Shown: one piece after another, positions 1 to 8,030 of the stretch
Layout: each line of letters begins with the position of its first letter
How positions within the stretch are numbered: position 1 is the stretch's first letter
Translations under genes and position numbers: made by a program
Assembly: GCF_002742635.1 (NCBI RefSeq)
Contig: NZ_PEGF01000002.1
Location: 1,178,001 to 1,242,000 of the forward strand
Direction of reading: 5' to 3'
DNA length: 64,000 bases
From: Caulobacter sp. X
GTDB taxonomy: Bacteria > Pseudomonadota > Alphaproteobacteria > Caulobacterales > Caulobacteraceae
Notes under the pieces: model-generated
What the model was told of the DNA's origin: nothing
The model's database searches: none
Seen by the model: the letters and a program-made list of their open reading frames with translations, nothing else

Positions 1-207
1 GGCGAGGAGGGGACCGGCGTCTTCGCGCTGCAAGCCGGCCTGACGCGCCTGGGCTTCGACTGCGCCCCGACCGGCCAGTACGACGAATGGACCACGACCG
101 TCGTCGCGGCCTTCCAGCGCCACTGGCTGCAAAGCCGCTTCGATGGCGTCGCCGACGGCGAGACCCGGGCCCGCCTAGTCGGCCTGCTGCGCGCGGCGGC
201 CGACTGA
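1..207 (+). CDS. N-acetylmuramoyl-L-alanine amidase, AmpD-like (C-terminal part only)
   Basis: Only the last 68 codons are inside the window and the gene begins upstream. The visible part reads as a peptidoglycan-binding type 1 module, with LQAGLTRLGF, TGQYDEWTTTVVAAFQRH and DGVADGETRARL in order. This module usually closes AmpD-type anhydro-muramyl peptide amidases, which cleave the MurNAc to L-alanine bond during cell-wall recycling. The catalytic amidase domain is not visible, so the enzyme class is inferred from the tail alone; another peptidoglycan-binding protein is possible. Its stop overlaps the next start by one base (TGATG). Confidence 0.6.
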   Translation, partial: GEEGTGVFALQAGLTRLGFDCAPTGQYDEWTTTVVAAFQRHWLQSRFDGVADGETRARLVGLLRAAAD

Positions 208-806
208 TGCATCCCGCTCCGGCCTTCCACGTCGAGGACCGCGCGGTCCTGCTCGACTTCCTGCGGGCGCATCCGTTCGTGACGATCGCCGCCAGCGTCG
301 GCGGGCGGCCGATGGTCGCCCAGTCGCCGGTCGTGATCCGCGAGCTGGACGGCGAGATCGCCCTCGACTTCCACCTGTCGCGCGGCAACGTGCTGACGCC
401 GCACCTGACGCAGGGCTTTCGCGCGGTGGTGCTGGCGAGCGGCCTGGACGCCTACATCAGCCCCGACTGGTACGAGAGCGCCGACCAGGTCCCGACCTGG
501 AATTACCAGTCCGTCGAGGCCGAGGGCTCGGTCGCGCCGCTGAACGAGGCGGAGCTGATCGCTCTGCTCGACGACCTGTCCGCCCAGGAAGAGGCGCGGC
601 TTCTCCCGAAGACGCCCTGGACCCGCGACAAGATGAAGGCCGGCAAGTTCGAAGCGATGCTGCGCGGCATCATGGGCGGGCGCTTGTTCGTCGAGCGGCT
701 GGAAGGGACCTTCAAGCTCTCGCAGAACAAGGCCGACGCCGACCGCCTGGGCGCGGCCAAGGGGCTGGGCAAGCATCCGATCGCCAAGCTGATGCGGTTG
801 ACCTGA
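207..806 (+). CDS. PaiB-like FMN-binding split-barrel protein
   Basis: This 199-residue protein matches the PaiB family (FMN-binding negative transcriptional regulator). The family signature YISPDWYESADQVPTWNYQS is present at about residues 74-93, followed by a VEAEGS stretch; the N-terminus MHPAPAFHVEDRAVLLDFLR is also typical. PaiB proteins form a pyridoxamine-oxidase-like split barrel that binds a flavin. In Bacillus the family is linked to repression of sporulation and protease genes, but its biochemical role elsewhere is unclear. The start at 207 was chosen because the conserved N-terminus begins there and it overlaps the upstream stop. The longer open frame from 87 would run through the amidase gene. 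Confidence 0.85.
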   Translation: MHPAPAFHVEDRAVLLDFLRAHPFVTIAASVGGRPMVAQSPVVIRELDGEIALDFHLSRGNVLTPHLTQGFRAVVLASGLDAYISPDWYESADQVPTWNYQSVEAEGSVAPLNEAELIALLDDLSAQEEARLLPKTPWTRDKMKAGKFEAMLRGIMGGRLFVERLEGTFKLSQNKADADRLGAAKGLGKHPIAKLMRLT

Positions 807-832
807 GGCGGTTCCCCCGTCAAACACCGTCC

Positions 833-1218
833 CGGACCAGATGGTCGGGCGGTCGCGTCGTCTTCGGACGCCGAGGAAAGTCCGGGCTCCACGGTGACAA
901 GGCGGTGGGTAACGCCCACCGGGAGCGATCCCAGGGATAGCGCCACAGAAAGCAAACCGCCTTCCTTTCGAGGACGGTAAGGGTGAAAGGGTGGGGTAAG
1001 AGCCCACCGCGGACCTGGTGACAGGGACGGCATGGCAAGCCCCGCCTGGAGCAAGACCGAATAGGGACCCCGCGCCGACCTCGCGTCGGATAGGCCGTCA
1101 CTGGCTGAGAGGGTCCGGGTAGGTCGCGAGAGCCGTCCAGCAATGGCCGGCCTAGAGGAATGATCGTCGCCGTCCTTTCGGGGGCGGAACAGAACCCGGC
1201 TTACAGATCATCTGGTCC
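833..1218 (+). ncRNA. rnpB: RNase P RNA (bacterial type A)
   Basis: This is the catalytic RNA of RNase P, which trims tRNA 5' leaders. The conserved core is plain: GAGGAAAGTCCGGGCTCC near 872, GCCACAGAAAGCAA near 942, GGTAAGGGTGAAAGGGTG near 976, the GACCGAATAGGG-like stretch near 1055, and ACAGAACCCGGCTTA near 1190. The ends were set by the terminal helix: GGACCAGATG at 834-843 pairs with CATCTGGTCC at 1209-1218. A short CCCCTTTTAG follows. Exact ends may be off by a few bases. Confidence 0.95.
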
Positions 1219-1228
1219 CCTTTTAGTT

Positions 1229-1345
1229 CCTTCCCCGCGACGCGGGGGAGGTGGCCCGGAGGGTCGGAGGGGGCTAACGCGGCGTTCGCCCAGCTCGCCC
1301 CTTCAGTCGCTCCGCGACAGCTCCCCCGCATCGCGGGGGAGCATC
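1229..1345. repeat. Intergenic inverted repeat with paired hairpins (copy A)
   Basis: The region from rnpB to mraZ (1219-1583) holds no gene. Its first part carries two self-complementary arms, one around CCCCGCGACGCGGGG (1233-1248) and one around CTCCCCCGCATCGCGGGGGAG (1321-1341), which are also inverted copies of each other. The layout matches paired-arm elements at 20291, 22451 and 31370. They look like dispersed noncoding intergenic elements. Confidence 0.6.
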
Positions 1346-1402
1346 GCTCTTCCTTGCCTCCCAATGGGCTCAACTGATACCGCGCACGCCGTTCACTGAA
1401 CA

Positions 1403-1417
1403 GTTCTGTGTATGTTC
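1403..1417. promoter_or_regulatory. Candidate LexA (SOS) box upstream of mraZ
   Basis: The bases read GTTC-TGTGTAT-GTTC, a perfect match to the alphaproteobacterial LexA operator GTTC-N7-GTTC, and a further GTTC lies at 1391-1394. The same motif, on the other strand, precedes recA in this window. The site is about 170 bp before the mraZ start, between the repeat and the MraZ boxes. Its function here is inferred, and the motif is short enough to occur by chance. Confidence 0.5.
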
Positions 1418-1499
1418 TGTTGATTAACTTCCGGGTTCAGTGGAACGCCGGTGCGACACCTTTGAAATCTCGATGAAATGGCATTCGGTGTCATTGTAT

Positions 1500-1523
1500 C
1501 CCAATTCATCCCATGTTAACCCA
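1500..1523 (-). promoter_or_regulatory. Triple MraZ box (TGGG repeats on the minus strand)
   Basis: CCCA occurs at 1500-1503, 1510-1513 and 1520-1523, exactly 10 bp apart. Read on the minus strand these are TGGG(N) repeats with a 10-bp period. In enterobacteria MraZ binds such repeats in front of its own operon and represses it. The location 60-80 bp before the mraZ start supports the assignment. Confidence 0.7.
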
Positions 1524-1583
1524 ATTGCGTCGGGGCGATGTGGCGGGTCGCCGACCGACGTGGATCTGGCGGGGTTCGGCTTC

Positions 1584-2051
1584 GTGTTTCTCTCGACCTT
1601 CGAGAAACAGCTCGACAGCAAGCGGCGCATTGTTGTGCCGCAGGAATTCCGCGCGGCCGTCTCCGGCATGTTCGACGGCATCTTCTGCTTCCCCTCCATC
1701 GAGGCCGACTGCCTGGAGGCGGGCGGCAAGGCCTTGTTCGATCGCTATGTGGGCGTGATCGAGGAGCTGCCGTTCGGCGATCCGACGCGCTCGGCGCTGG
1801 AGCTCAGCGTGCTGGGCGGCATGGCCAAGCTGTCATTTGATACGGCTGGTCGCATTACCTTACCCGACCATTTGTGCGAAATGTGCGGCCTCACGGACTG
1901 GGTTGCTGTCGTCGGTATGGGTGAGCGTTTCCAGATTTGGTCCCGCGAGGCTTTCCAGGCCCATCGCGCGGCGCAGCGCGACCTGGCGCGCGAAGGTCTG
2001 GCCGCCCTGCGCGCCCAGCAGCGCGCCGCTCGACTGGGCGTCGTGTCGTGA
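1584..2051 (+). CDS. mraZ: Transcriptional regulator MraZ
   Basis: MraZ is a dimeric AbrB-fold DNA-binding protein and opens most dcw clusters, where it regulates its own operon. The 155-residue product has two MraZ repeats: [22 protein letters not shown] at the N-terminus (V-F-L...), and [16 protein letters not shown] near residues 85-100. The GTG start at 1584 was preferred because the conserved repeat begins directly after it; an in-frame GTG at 1560 is an alternative. The stop overlaps the rsmH start (GTGA). A segment at about 1832-1945 has unusually AT-rich third positions, including a TTA leucine codon, unlike its neighbours. Confidence 0.93.
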   Translation: MFLSTFEKQLDSKRRIVVPQEFRAAVSGMFDGIFCFPSIEADCLEAGGKALFDRYVGVIEELPFGDPTRSALELSVLGGMAKLSFDTAGRITLPDHLCEMCGLTDWVAVVGMGERFQIWSREAFQAHRAAQRDLAREGLAALRAQQRAARLGVVS

Positions 2052-2983
2052 GCGCCGCGCCACACATCTCGGTCCTGCTTGACGAAGTGGTCGAGGCGCT
2101 GGGCGCCGGTCCCGGCGACGTCGTCGTGGACGGCACCTTCGGCGCGGGCGGCTACACCCGCGCGGTGCTGGCCACGGGCGCCAGCGTCATCGGCTTCGAT
2201 CGCGACCCGACCGTCCGCCAATTCGCCGAAGGCCTGCCCGCCGACCGCTTCCGCCTGGTCCAGGCCCGGTTCTCCGAGATGTTGGACGAGCTGGGTCCGG
2301 AGTCGGTCGACGGGGTGATGCTGGACCTCGGCGTCTCGTCGATGCAGCTGGACCAGGCCGAGCGCGGCTTTTCGTTCATGCGCGACGGGCCGCTGGACAT
2401 GCGGATGGGCGATGCGGGCCCGACCGCCGCCGATTTGGTCAACACGCTGGATCACGCCGAGCTGGCCAAGATCCTCTACGTTTATGGCGAGGAGCACGCC
2501 TCCCGCCGCATCGCCAGCTTCATCATCCGTCGCCGTGAGGAAAAGCCGTTCGAGCGCACGCTGGACCTGGCCGAGGTGATCGAGCGCGCCGTCGGCGGCC
2601 GCAAGGGCGCCAAGGTCCATCCGGCCACGCGCTCGTTCCAGGGGCTGCGGATCGCGGTCAATGACGAGCTGGGCGAGCTGGAGGCGGGTCTCGTCGCCGC
2701 CGAAAAAGTGCTCAAGCCGGGCGGCCGCCTGGTCGTCGTGACCTTCCATTCGCTGGAGGACCGCATCGTCAAGGCGTTCCTGGCCGAGCGGGCGGGGAAG
2801 ACGCCCGGCGGCTCGCGCCACGCGCCGCCGGTGCAGGCCGGCGCGGCGCCCAGCTTCCAGCTGATCTCGAACAAGGCGATCGCGCCGGGCGAGGCGGAGT
2901 TGGCGGTAAACCCGCGCGCGCGCTCGTCCAAGCTGCGCGCGGCCGTGCGCACGGAAGCCCCCGTCTGGGAGGCCGCCGCATGA
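2048..2983 (+). CDS. rsmH: 16S rRNA m4C1402 methyltransferase RsmH (MraW)
   Basis: RsmH methylates N4 of C1402 in 16S rRNA using S-adenosylmethionine. The 311-residue product starts with [13 protein letters not shown], followed by the SAM-binding [15 protein letters not shown] and IGFDRDP. Later come [20 protein letters not shown] and DGPLDMRMG, then [12 protein letters not shown] near the C-terminus, all hallmark RsmH motifs. The GTG start overlaps the mraZ stop by four bases. Length and order are normal for the family. Confidence 0.95.
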   Translation: MSAAPHISVLLDEVVEALGAGPGDVVVDGTFGAGGYTRAVLATGASVIGFDRDPTVRQFAEGLPADRFRLVQARFSEMLDELGPESVDGVMLDLGVSSMQLDQAERGFSFMRDGPLDMRMGDAGPTAADLVNTLDHAELAKILYVYGEEHASRRIASFIIRRREEKPFERTLDLAEVIERAVGGRKGAKVHPATRSFQGLRIAVNDELGELEAGLVAAEKVLKPGGRLVVVTFHSLEDRIVKAFLAERAGKTPGGSRHAPPVQAGAAPSFQLISNKAIAPGEAELAVNPRARSSKLRAAVRTEAPVWEAAA

Positions 2984-3423
2984 GCTTCATGGAGCTCTTC
3001 AATAAGCGGGTGCGCGGCTTTCGGGTCGTCGAGGTCGTCGGCCTCGGCATCCTGCTGACCCTGGTCACCAGCGTCTATCTGGCCAAGACCTTCGCCGGCC
3101 GCGAGCGCCAGGAGATCGCCCGCATCCAGCAGGAGATCGACGACGAGGCGGTGCGCAAGCGCTTGCTGGAGGCCGAGGTGGCCCATCTGGAGCAGCCCCG
3201 CCGCATCGAGCAACTGGCGCAGATGATGCAGCTGCAGCCTATCGCCCCGGATCACGAGATCACCGAGGACGCCCTGATCGACGTCGCCCGCCGCCGCGAG
3301 CTGCCGCGCGCGCCCGTCACGGCGGTTCCTGAAGCCACCGACGCCCTGGCCGCCGACGCGCCCGAGGCTCTGCCGGACGAGGTCCCGCCGCCTCCGCCGC
3401 CTCCCGCCGGAGGTCCGCGATGA
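2980..3423 (+). CDS. ftsL: Cell division protein FtsL
   Basis: FtsL is a small bitopic divisome protein that forms a complex with FtsB and FtsQ. This 147-residue product has a short basic cytoplasmic N-terminus, one membrane helix ([20 protein letters not shown], about residues 16-35) and a periplasmic coiled coil (about 40-90, with [20 protein letters not shown]). A proline- and alanine-rich tail follows, ending in [12 protein letters not shown]. It sits between rsmH and ftsI and overlaps both by ATGA. FtsL is poorly conserved in sequence, so the call rests on position and architecture. Confidence 0.9.
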   Translation: MSFMELFNKRVRGFRVVEVVGLGILLTLVTSVYLAKTFAGRERQEIARIQQEIDDEAVRKRLLEAEVAHLEQPRRIEQLAQMMQLQPIAPDHEITEDALIDVARRRELPRAPVTAVPEATDALAADAPEALPDEVPPPPPPPAGGPR

Positions 3424-5192
3424 GCCTGTCGAACCTCGGTCCCGGCGGCTTCCATTCTCCGGCCTGGCGCTGGCTGGTCGAGCGCGTCTGGCGGCTGGAG
3501 CACGCGTTCGAGCGCTCGCGCGCCGCGGCCAAGCCGCAGGACGACACCCGCATTCGCATCTTCCTGGTGATGGTGTTCTTCGGGCTGTGCTTCGTCGGCG
3601 TGGGCCTGGGCGCGGGCTGGGCGGCGCTGTTCTCGAACGCCGGGCGCGGCAACGGCTACGCCCAAGGCGCGGACGGCGCGCGCGGCGATCTGGTTGACCG
3701 CAACGGCAAGCTGCTGGCCGTCGACCTGGCCCACTACGCCCTTTACGTCGATCCGCGCGAGATCTGGGACACCAAGGAGACTCGCCGCGCCCTGGGCCGC
3801 GCGCTGCCGCAGGTGCCGGCCAAGCGCCTGGACAAGATCGTGTTCGGCGATCACCGCACCTTCGTCGTCGGCGGCCTGACGCCGGACGAGAAGGACGCCA
3901 TCTTCAATCTGGGCCTGCCAGGCGTCTCGTTCGAGGAGCAGGAGCGGCGGATGTATCCGCTGGGCCCGACGGCCGCGCATCTGGTCGGCTTCGTCGACAG
4001 CGGCGGCAAGGGCTTGGCCGGCGCCGAGCGCGCGCTGGACGATCCGATCCGCAAGGCCGTGGGCGGCGACGGCGGCGGCCCGGTCCAGCTGTCGATCGAC
4101 GTCCGCGTGCAGGCCGCGCTCGAGGACGAGCTGCGCAAGGCCGCCGCCGAGTTCACGCCGAAGGGCGCCGTTGGCCTTGTGACCAATGTCCACACCGGCG
4201 AGATCCTGGGCTTGGCCAGCCTGCCGGACTACGACGCCAACAAGGCCGGCGAGGCGACCGACGATCAGCGCCTCAACCGCGCCGCGGCCTCGGTCTACGA
4301 AATGGGCTCGACCTTCAAGGCGTTCACGGTCGCGATCGGCCTGGACACCGGGGTGGCGACCCCCGCCTCGACCTTCGACGCCCGCGAGCCCTACAAGCTG
4401 GGCTACCGCACGATCCACGACTACCACGCGGCCAAGGCCATCCTGACCCTGGTCGAGGTGTTCAAGCACTCGTCGAACATTGGCACCGCCATGCTGGCCG
4501 AGAAGATCGGCGGCGAGCGCCTGTCGCGCTACTTCACGGCCCTGGGCCTGACCAAGCCGGCCAAGGTCGAGCTGATGGAGTCCGCGCGCCCGCTGACGCC
4601 GCGCAAGTGGGACATGGACGCGGTGGCCTCCACCTCGTTCGGCCACGGCATGAACGTCAGTCCTCTGGCCCTGGCCCAGGCGATGGGCGCACTGCTGAAC
4701 GGCGGCAAGATGCTGCCGCTCACCATCAAGAAGATGCCCGACGGCGTGCGTCCGGAAGGGACGCGCGTGCTCTCGGAAGCCACCTCGGCCGAGATGCTGA
4801 AGATCATGCGCGCCAACGTCATCCCGGGCGAGGGCGGCAGCGGCGGCAAGGCCGACGTGCCCGGCCTGTCGGTCGGCGGCAAGACCGGCACCGGCGAGAA
4901 GTACGACCCCTCGATCCGCGGCTACAACCACCAGCGCCAGGTCTCGTCGTTCGCGGCGGTGTTCCCGACCGACGGTCCGCTGGAGGCCGATCGCTACTTT
5001 GTCCTGATCCTGATGGACGAGCCGCATGGCACGGCCGCCTCTTACGGCTTCTCGACTGGCGGCTGGGTCGGCGCGCCGGCGGCCGGCAAGGTCATCGAGC
5101 GCATCGCGCCGTTCCTTGGCGTGCAGAGAAAGCAGGACCTGGTGACCCTCGCCGCTCCTAACAAGAACGCCGCTCCGGAGGCGGGCCTATGA
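3420..5192 (+). CDS. ftsI: Septal peptidoglycan transpeptidase FtsI (PBP3)
   Basis: FtsI is the class B penicillin-binding protein that crosslinks septal peptidoglycan together with FtsW. The 590-residue protein has a cytoplasmic N-terminus, a membrane anchor at about residues 45-70 (IRIFLVMVFFGLCFVGVGLG) and a PBP dimerisation domain from RGDLVDRNGKLLAVD. The transpeptidase domain carries the active serine in STFK (Ser297), SSN at 351-353 and KTG at 488-490. It overlaps ftsL and murE by four bases each. All catalytic motifs are intact. Confidence 0.97.
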   Translation: MSLSNLGPGGFHSPAWRWLVERVWRLEHAFERSRAAAKPQDDTRIRIFLVMVFFGLCFVGVGLGAGWAALFSNAGRGNGYAQGADGARGDLVDRNGKLLAVDLAHYALYVDPREIWDTKETRRALGRALPQVPAKRLDKIVFGDHRTFVVGGLTPDEKDAIFNLGLPGVSFEEQERRMYPLGPTAAHLVGFVDSGGKGLAGAERALDDPIRKAVGGDGGGPVQLSIDVRVQAALEDELRKAAAEFTPKGAVGLVTNVHTGEILGLASLPDYDANKAGEATDDQRLNRAAASVYEMGSTFKAFTVAIGLDTGVATPASTFDAREPYKLGYRTIHDYHAAKAILTLVEVFKHSSNIGTAMLAEKIGGERLSRYFTALGLTKPAKVELMESARPLTPRKWDMDAVASTSFGHGMNVSPLALAQAMGALLNGGKMLPLTIKKMPDGVRPEGTRVLSEATSAEMLKIMRANVIPGEGGSGGKADVPGLSVGGKTGTGEKYDPSIRGYNHQRQVSSFAAVFPTDGPLEADRYFVLILMDEPHGTAASYGFSTGGWVGAPAAGKVIERIAPFLGVQRKQDLVTLAAPNKNAAPEAGL

Positions 5193-6649
5193 CCAAGCGT
5201 CTGTCCGAACTGTTCAACCGCTCCTTCGCCAACGACCCGGTGATCGCCGGCGTCACCGCCGACAGCCGCAAGGTCACCGCCGGCTGGCTGTTCGCCGCCC
5301 TGCCGGGGACCAAGGTCGACGGTCGCGACTTCGCGCAGGGCGCGGTCGCCAAGGGCGCCGCCGCCATCCTGGCCCCCGAGGGCGGCCTTGAAGGCATTGG
5401 CGTGCCGGTGGTCCGCTCGGAGGACGCCCGCCGCGCCTACGCCCTGGCCTCGGCCGCCTTCTGGGGCAAGCAGCCGGCCATGTGCGTCGCCGTCACCGGC
5501 ACCAACGGCAAGACCTCGGTCGCCGGCTTCTGCCGCCAGATCTTCGCTCAGCTGGGCCACAAGGCCGCCAGCATGGGCACGTTGGGCGTGGTGGTCAGCG
5601 AGGCCGGCCAGCCCGACCAGCAACTCACGCCCCCCGGCCTGACCACGCCGGACGCCGGCGATGTCGCCGAGATGATCGCGCGCCTGGCCGACATGGGCGT
5701 CACCCATCTTGCGCTGGAGGCGAGCTCGCACGGCGTCGACCAGCGCCGCGTGGACGGCGTGAAGCTCAAGGCCGCCGGCTTCACCAACTTCACCCAGGAC
5801 CACCTCGACTATCACGGCTCGATGGAAGCCTATCGCGCCGCCAAGCTGCGCCTGTTCGACACCCTGACGCCCGCCGGCGCGACGGCGGTGCTGAACGCCG
5901 ACAGCGAGGCCTTCCCGACCTTCGCCTCGACCGCCGTCACCTCTGGCCAGAGCGTGTTCTCGGTCGGCGAGGACGGCCAGGGCCTGCGCCTGATCTCGCG
6001 CACCCCGACCCCGGCCGGCCAGGATCTGGTCGTCGAGGCCCAGGGCAAGACCTACGAGATCCGTCTGCCGCTGGCGGGCGCCTTCCAGGCCTCGAACGTG
6101 CTCGTCGCCGCCGGCCTGTGCGTGGCCGCCGGCGAGGACGTCGCCAAGGTGCTGAAGGCGCTGGAGAGCCTGGAAGGCGCCGCCGGTCGCCTGCAGCGCG
6201 TGGGTCGTGGCCCCAAGGGCGGCGAGGCCTATGTTGATTACGCCCACACGCCCGACGGCCTGCAAACCGTGCTGGAAGCCCTGCGCCCGCACACGCGCGG
6301 CAAGCTGATCGCCGTGTTCGGCGCGGGCGGCGACCGCGACCGGGGCAAGCGCCCGCTGATGGGCGCGATCGGCGCGAAGCTGGCCGACATCGCCATCGTC
6401 ACCGACGACAACCCGCGCTCGGAAGACCCCGCCTCGATCCGCGCCGCCATCCTCGAAGCCGCTCCGGGCGCGCGCGAGATCGGCGACCGCCGCGCCGCCA
6501 TCCGCGCCGCCGTCGAAATGATGGCCGAGGGCGACGTGCTGGTCGTCGCCGGCAAGGGCCATGAGCAGGGGCAGATCGTCGCCGGCGTCGTGCATCCGTT
6601 CGACGACGTCGCCGAGACCCTCGCCGCGCTGGAGGGTGTCGATGCCTGA
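5189..6649 (+). CDS. murE: UDP-MurNAc-L-Ala-D-Glu:meso-diaminopimelate ligase MurE
   Basis: MurE adds the third stem-peptide residue in the cytoplasm. The 486-residue product has the N-terminal Mur domain (VTADSRKVTAGWLFAALPGT), the ATP-binding VTGTNGKTS, and ALEASSHGVDQRRVDG. The DDNPRSED motif near residue 408 is the DNPR signature for meso-diaminopimelate rather than lysine. VVAGKGHEQGQ lies near the C-terminus. The ATG overlaps the ftsI stop, and the 3' end overlaps murF by eight bases. Confidence 0.97.
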   Translation: MTKRLSELFNRSFANDPVIAGVTADSRKVTAGWLFAALPGTKVDGRDFAQGAVAKGAAAILAPEGGLEGIGVPVVRSEDARRAYALASAAFWGKQPAMCVAVTGTNGKTSVAGFCRQIFAQLGHKAASMGTLGVVVSEAGQPDQQLTPPGLTTPDAGDVAEMIARLADMGVTHLALEASSHGVDQRRVDGVKLKAAGFTNFTQDHLDYHGSMEAYRAAKLRLFDTLTPAGATAVLNADSEAFPTFASTAVTSGQSVFSVGEDGQGLRLISRTPTPAGQDLVVEAQGKTYEIRLPLAGAFQASNVLVAAGLCVAAGEDVAKVLKALESLEGAAGRLQRVGRGPKGGEAYVDYAHTPDGLQTVLEALRPHTRGKLIAVFGAGGDRDRGKRPLMGAIGAKLADIAIVTDDNPRSEDPASIRAAILEAAPGAREIGDRRAAIRAAVEMMAEGDVLVVAGKGHEQGQIVAGVVHPFDDVAETLAALEGVDA

Positions 6650-8030
6650 CGTTCTCTGGACCGCTGACGAGATCGCCGCCGCCACCGGCGGGCAGGTCGC
6701 CGGCGACTTCGCCGCGACCGGAGTCTCGATCGACACCCGTTCGGTGGAGCGGGGCGACCTCTTTGTGCCGCTGGTCGGCGCGCGCGACGGTCACGACTTC
6801 GTCCCGCAGGCCGTGGCGAACGGCGCGGCTGGCGTGCTGGCCGCCAAGCCGGTCGACGCTCCCGCGGTGATGGTCGCCGACACCTTCAAGGCGCTGGAGG
6901 CCCTGGGCGTCGCCGCCCGCGAGCGCGCCCCCCAGTGCAAGCGCGGCGCGGTGACGGGCTCGGTCGGCAAGACCAGCGTCACCCGCGCGGTCGAGGCAGG
7001 CCTGCGCCTGGCGGGCAAGGCCCACGCCTCGGTCAAGAGCTACAACAATCACATCGGCGTGCCGCTGACCCTGGCGCGGATGCCGCGCGACACGCAGCGG
7101 GCGGTGTTCGAAGTGGGCATGAATCACGCCGACGAGATCACGCCGCTGTCGGGCTTCGTCCGGCCGCACGCCGTGGCGATCACCACGGTCGGCCCGGTGC
7201 ACATCGAGAACTTCCCGGACGGCGAGGCGGGCGTCGCGCGCGCCAAGGCCGAGATCCTCGCGGGGCTGCTACCAGGCGGGATCGCGGTGCTGAACGCCGA
7301 CAATCGTTGGTTCGACTTCCTGAAGGGCGAGGCCGAAAAGGTTGGCGCGACCGTCTGGAGCTTCGGCGAGGCCGCCGGCGCCACGGCGCGCCTGACGGGT
7401 TTCGCCGTGGAAGGCGAGGGGGCGACCGTCTCCGTCGATTTGCGCGGCGAGGCGCTGAACTTCCCGATCCGCCAGACCGGCGTGCACTGGGGCCCCAACA
7501 GCCTTTGCGTGCTGCTGATGCTGGAAGCGCTGGACGTGCCGCGCGAGACGGCGCTGGCGGCGCTGGCGGCGTTCGCCCCGATCGAGGGGCGAGGGGCGGA
7601 GAAGACCGTCCGGATCGACGGCGGCGCCTTCACCCTGGTCGACGAGAGCTACAACGCCAATCCGGTCTCGATGCAGGCGGCGCTGAAGACGCTGGGCGCG
7701 CGCAAGGTCGCCGGACGCCGGATCGTCGCGCTGACCGACATGCTCGAATTGGGCGAGGACTCGGCGCGCTTTCACGCGGAGCTTGCGGCGCCGATCGCGG
7801 CTGCAAACGTTGACATGGTTTTTCTCGCGGGCGTCCACATGAAATCGCTGTGGGAGCAGCTTCCGCCGACTCGGCGAGGCGGTTACGCGGTGGTTACCGA
7901 AAAGTTAACGGCTGAGCTGGCGGGGGCGATCCGGCCTGGCGATGTGGTGATGGTGAAGGGGTCGAACGGCTCCAGGGCTGGCGCGCTCGCCAGCGCCCTG
8001 GCGGCGCTCGATCTCGGAGAACGGGTCTGA
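6642..8030 (+). CDS. murF: UDP-MurNAc-tripeptide:D-alanyl-D-alanine ligase MurF
   Basis: MurF adds D-Ala-D-Ala to complete the UDP-MurNAc-pentapeptide. The 462-residue protein has the N-terminal substrate domain ([20 protein letters not shown]), the nucleotide-binding [37 protein letters not shown] and [16 protein letters not shown]. The start at 6642 overlaps the murE stop; an in-frame upstream start would extend far into murE. The last 45 codons hold an unusual nucleotide stretch with a rare TTA leucine codon and a CtrA-like box, listed separately. Confidence 0.96.
   Translation: MPDVLWTADEIAAATGGQVAGDFAATGVSIDTRSVERGDLFVPLVGARDGHDFVPQAVANGAAGVLAAKPVDAPAVMVADTFKALEALGVAARERAPQCKRGAVTGSVGKTSVTRAVEAGLRLAGKAHASVKSYNNHIGVPLTLARMPRDTQRAVFEVGMNHADEITPLSGFVRPHAVAITTVGPVHIENFPDGEAGVARAKAEILAGLLPGGIAVLNADNRWFDFLKGEAEKVGATVWSFGEAAGATARLTGFAVEGEGATVSVDLRGEALNFPIRQTGVHWGPNSLCVLLMLEALDVPRETALAALAAFAPIEGRGAEKTVRIDGGAFTLVDESYNANPVSMQAALKTLGARKVAGRRIVALTDMLELGEDSARFHAELAAPIAAANVDMVFLAGVHMKSLWEQLPPTRRGGYAVVTEKLTAELAGAIRPGDVVMVKGSNGSRAGALASALAALDLGERV
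7894..7909. promoter_or_regulatory. Near-consensus CtrA box inside the 3' end of murF
   Basis: The bases read TTAC-CGAAAAG-TTAAC, one mismatch from the CtrA site TTAA-N7-TTAAC. A GACTC (GANTC) CcrM methylation site lies 22 bp upstream at 7868-7872, and a TTGACA hexamer at 7810-7815. The second half-site forces an in-frame TTA leucine codon at 7905, very rare in such high-GC DNA. It may mark an internal promoter for mraY-murD; this is inference. Confidence 0.35.

Noticed and set aside
820..1143. Open frames within the RNase P RNA gene
   Set aside because: The region is a structured RNA with all conserved RNase P core elements.
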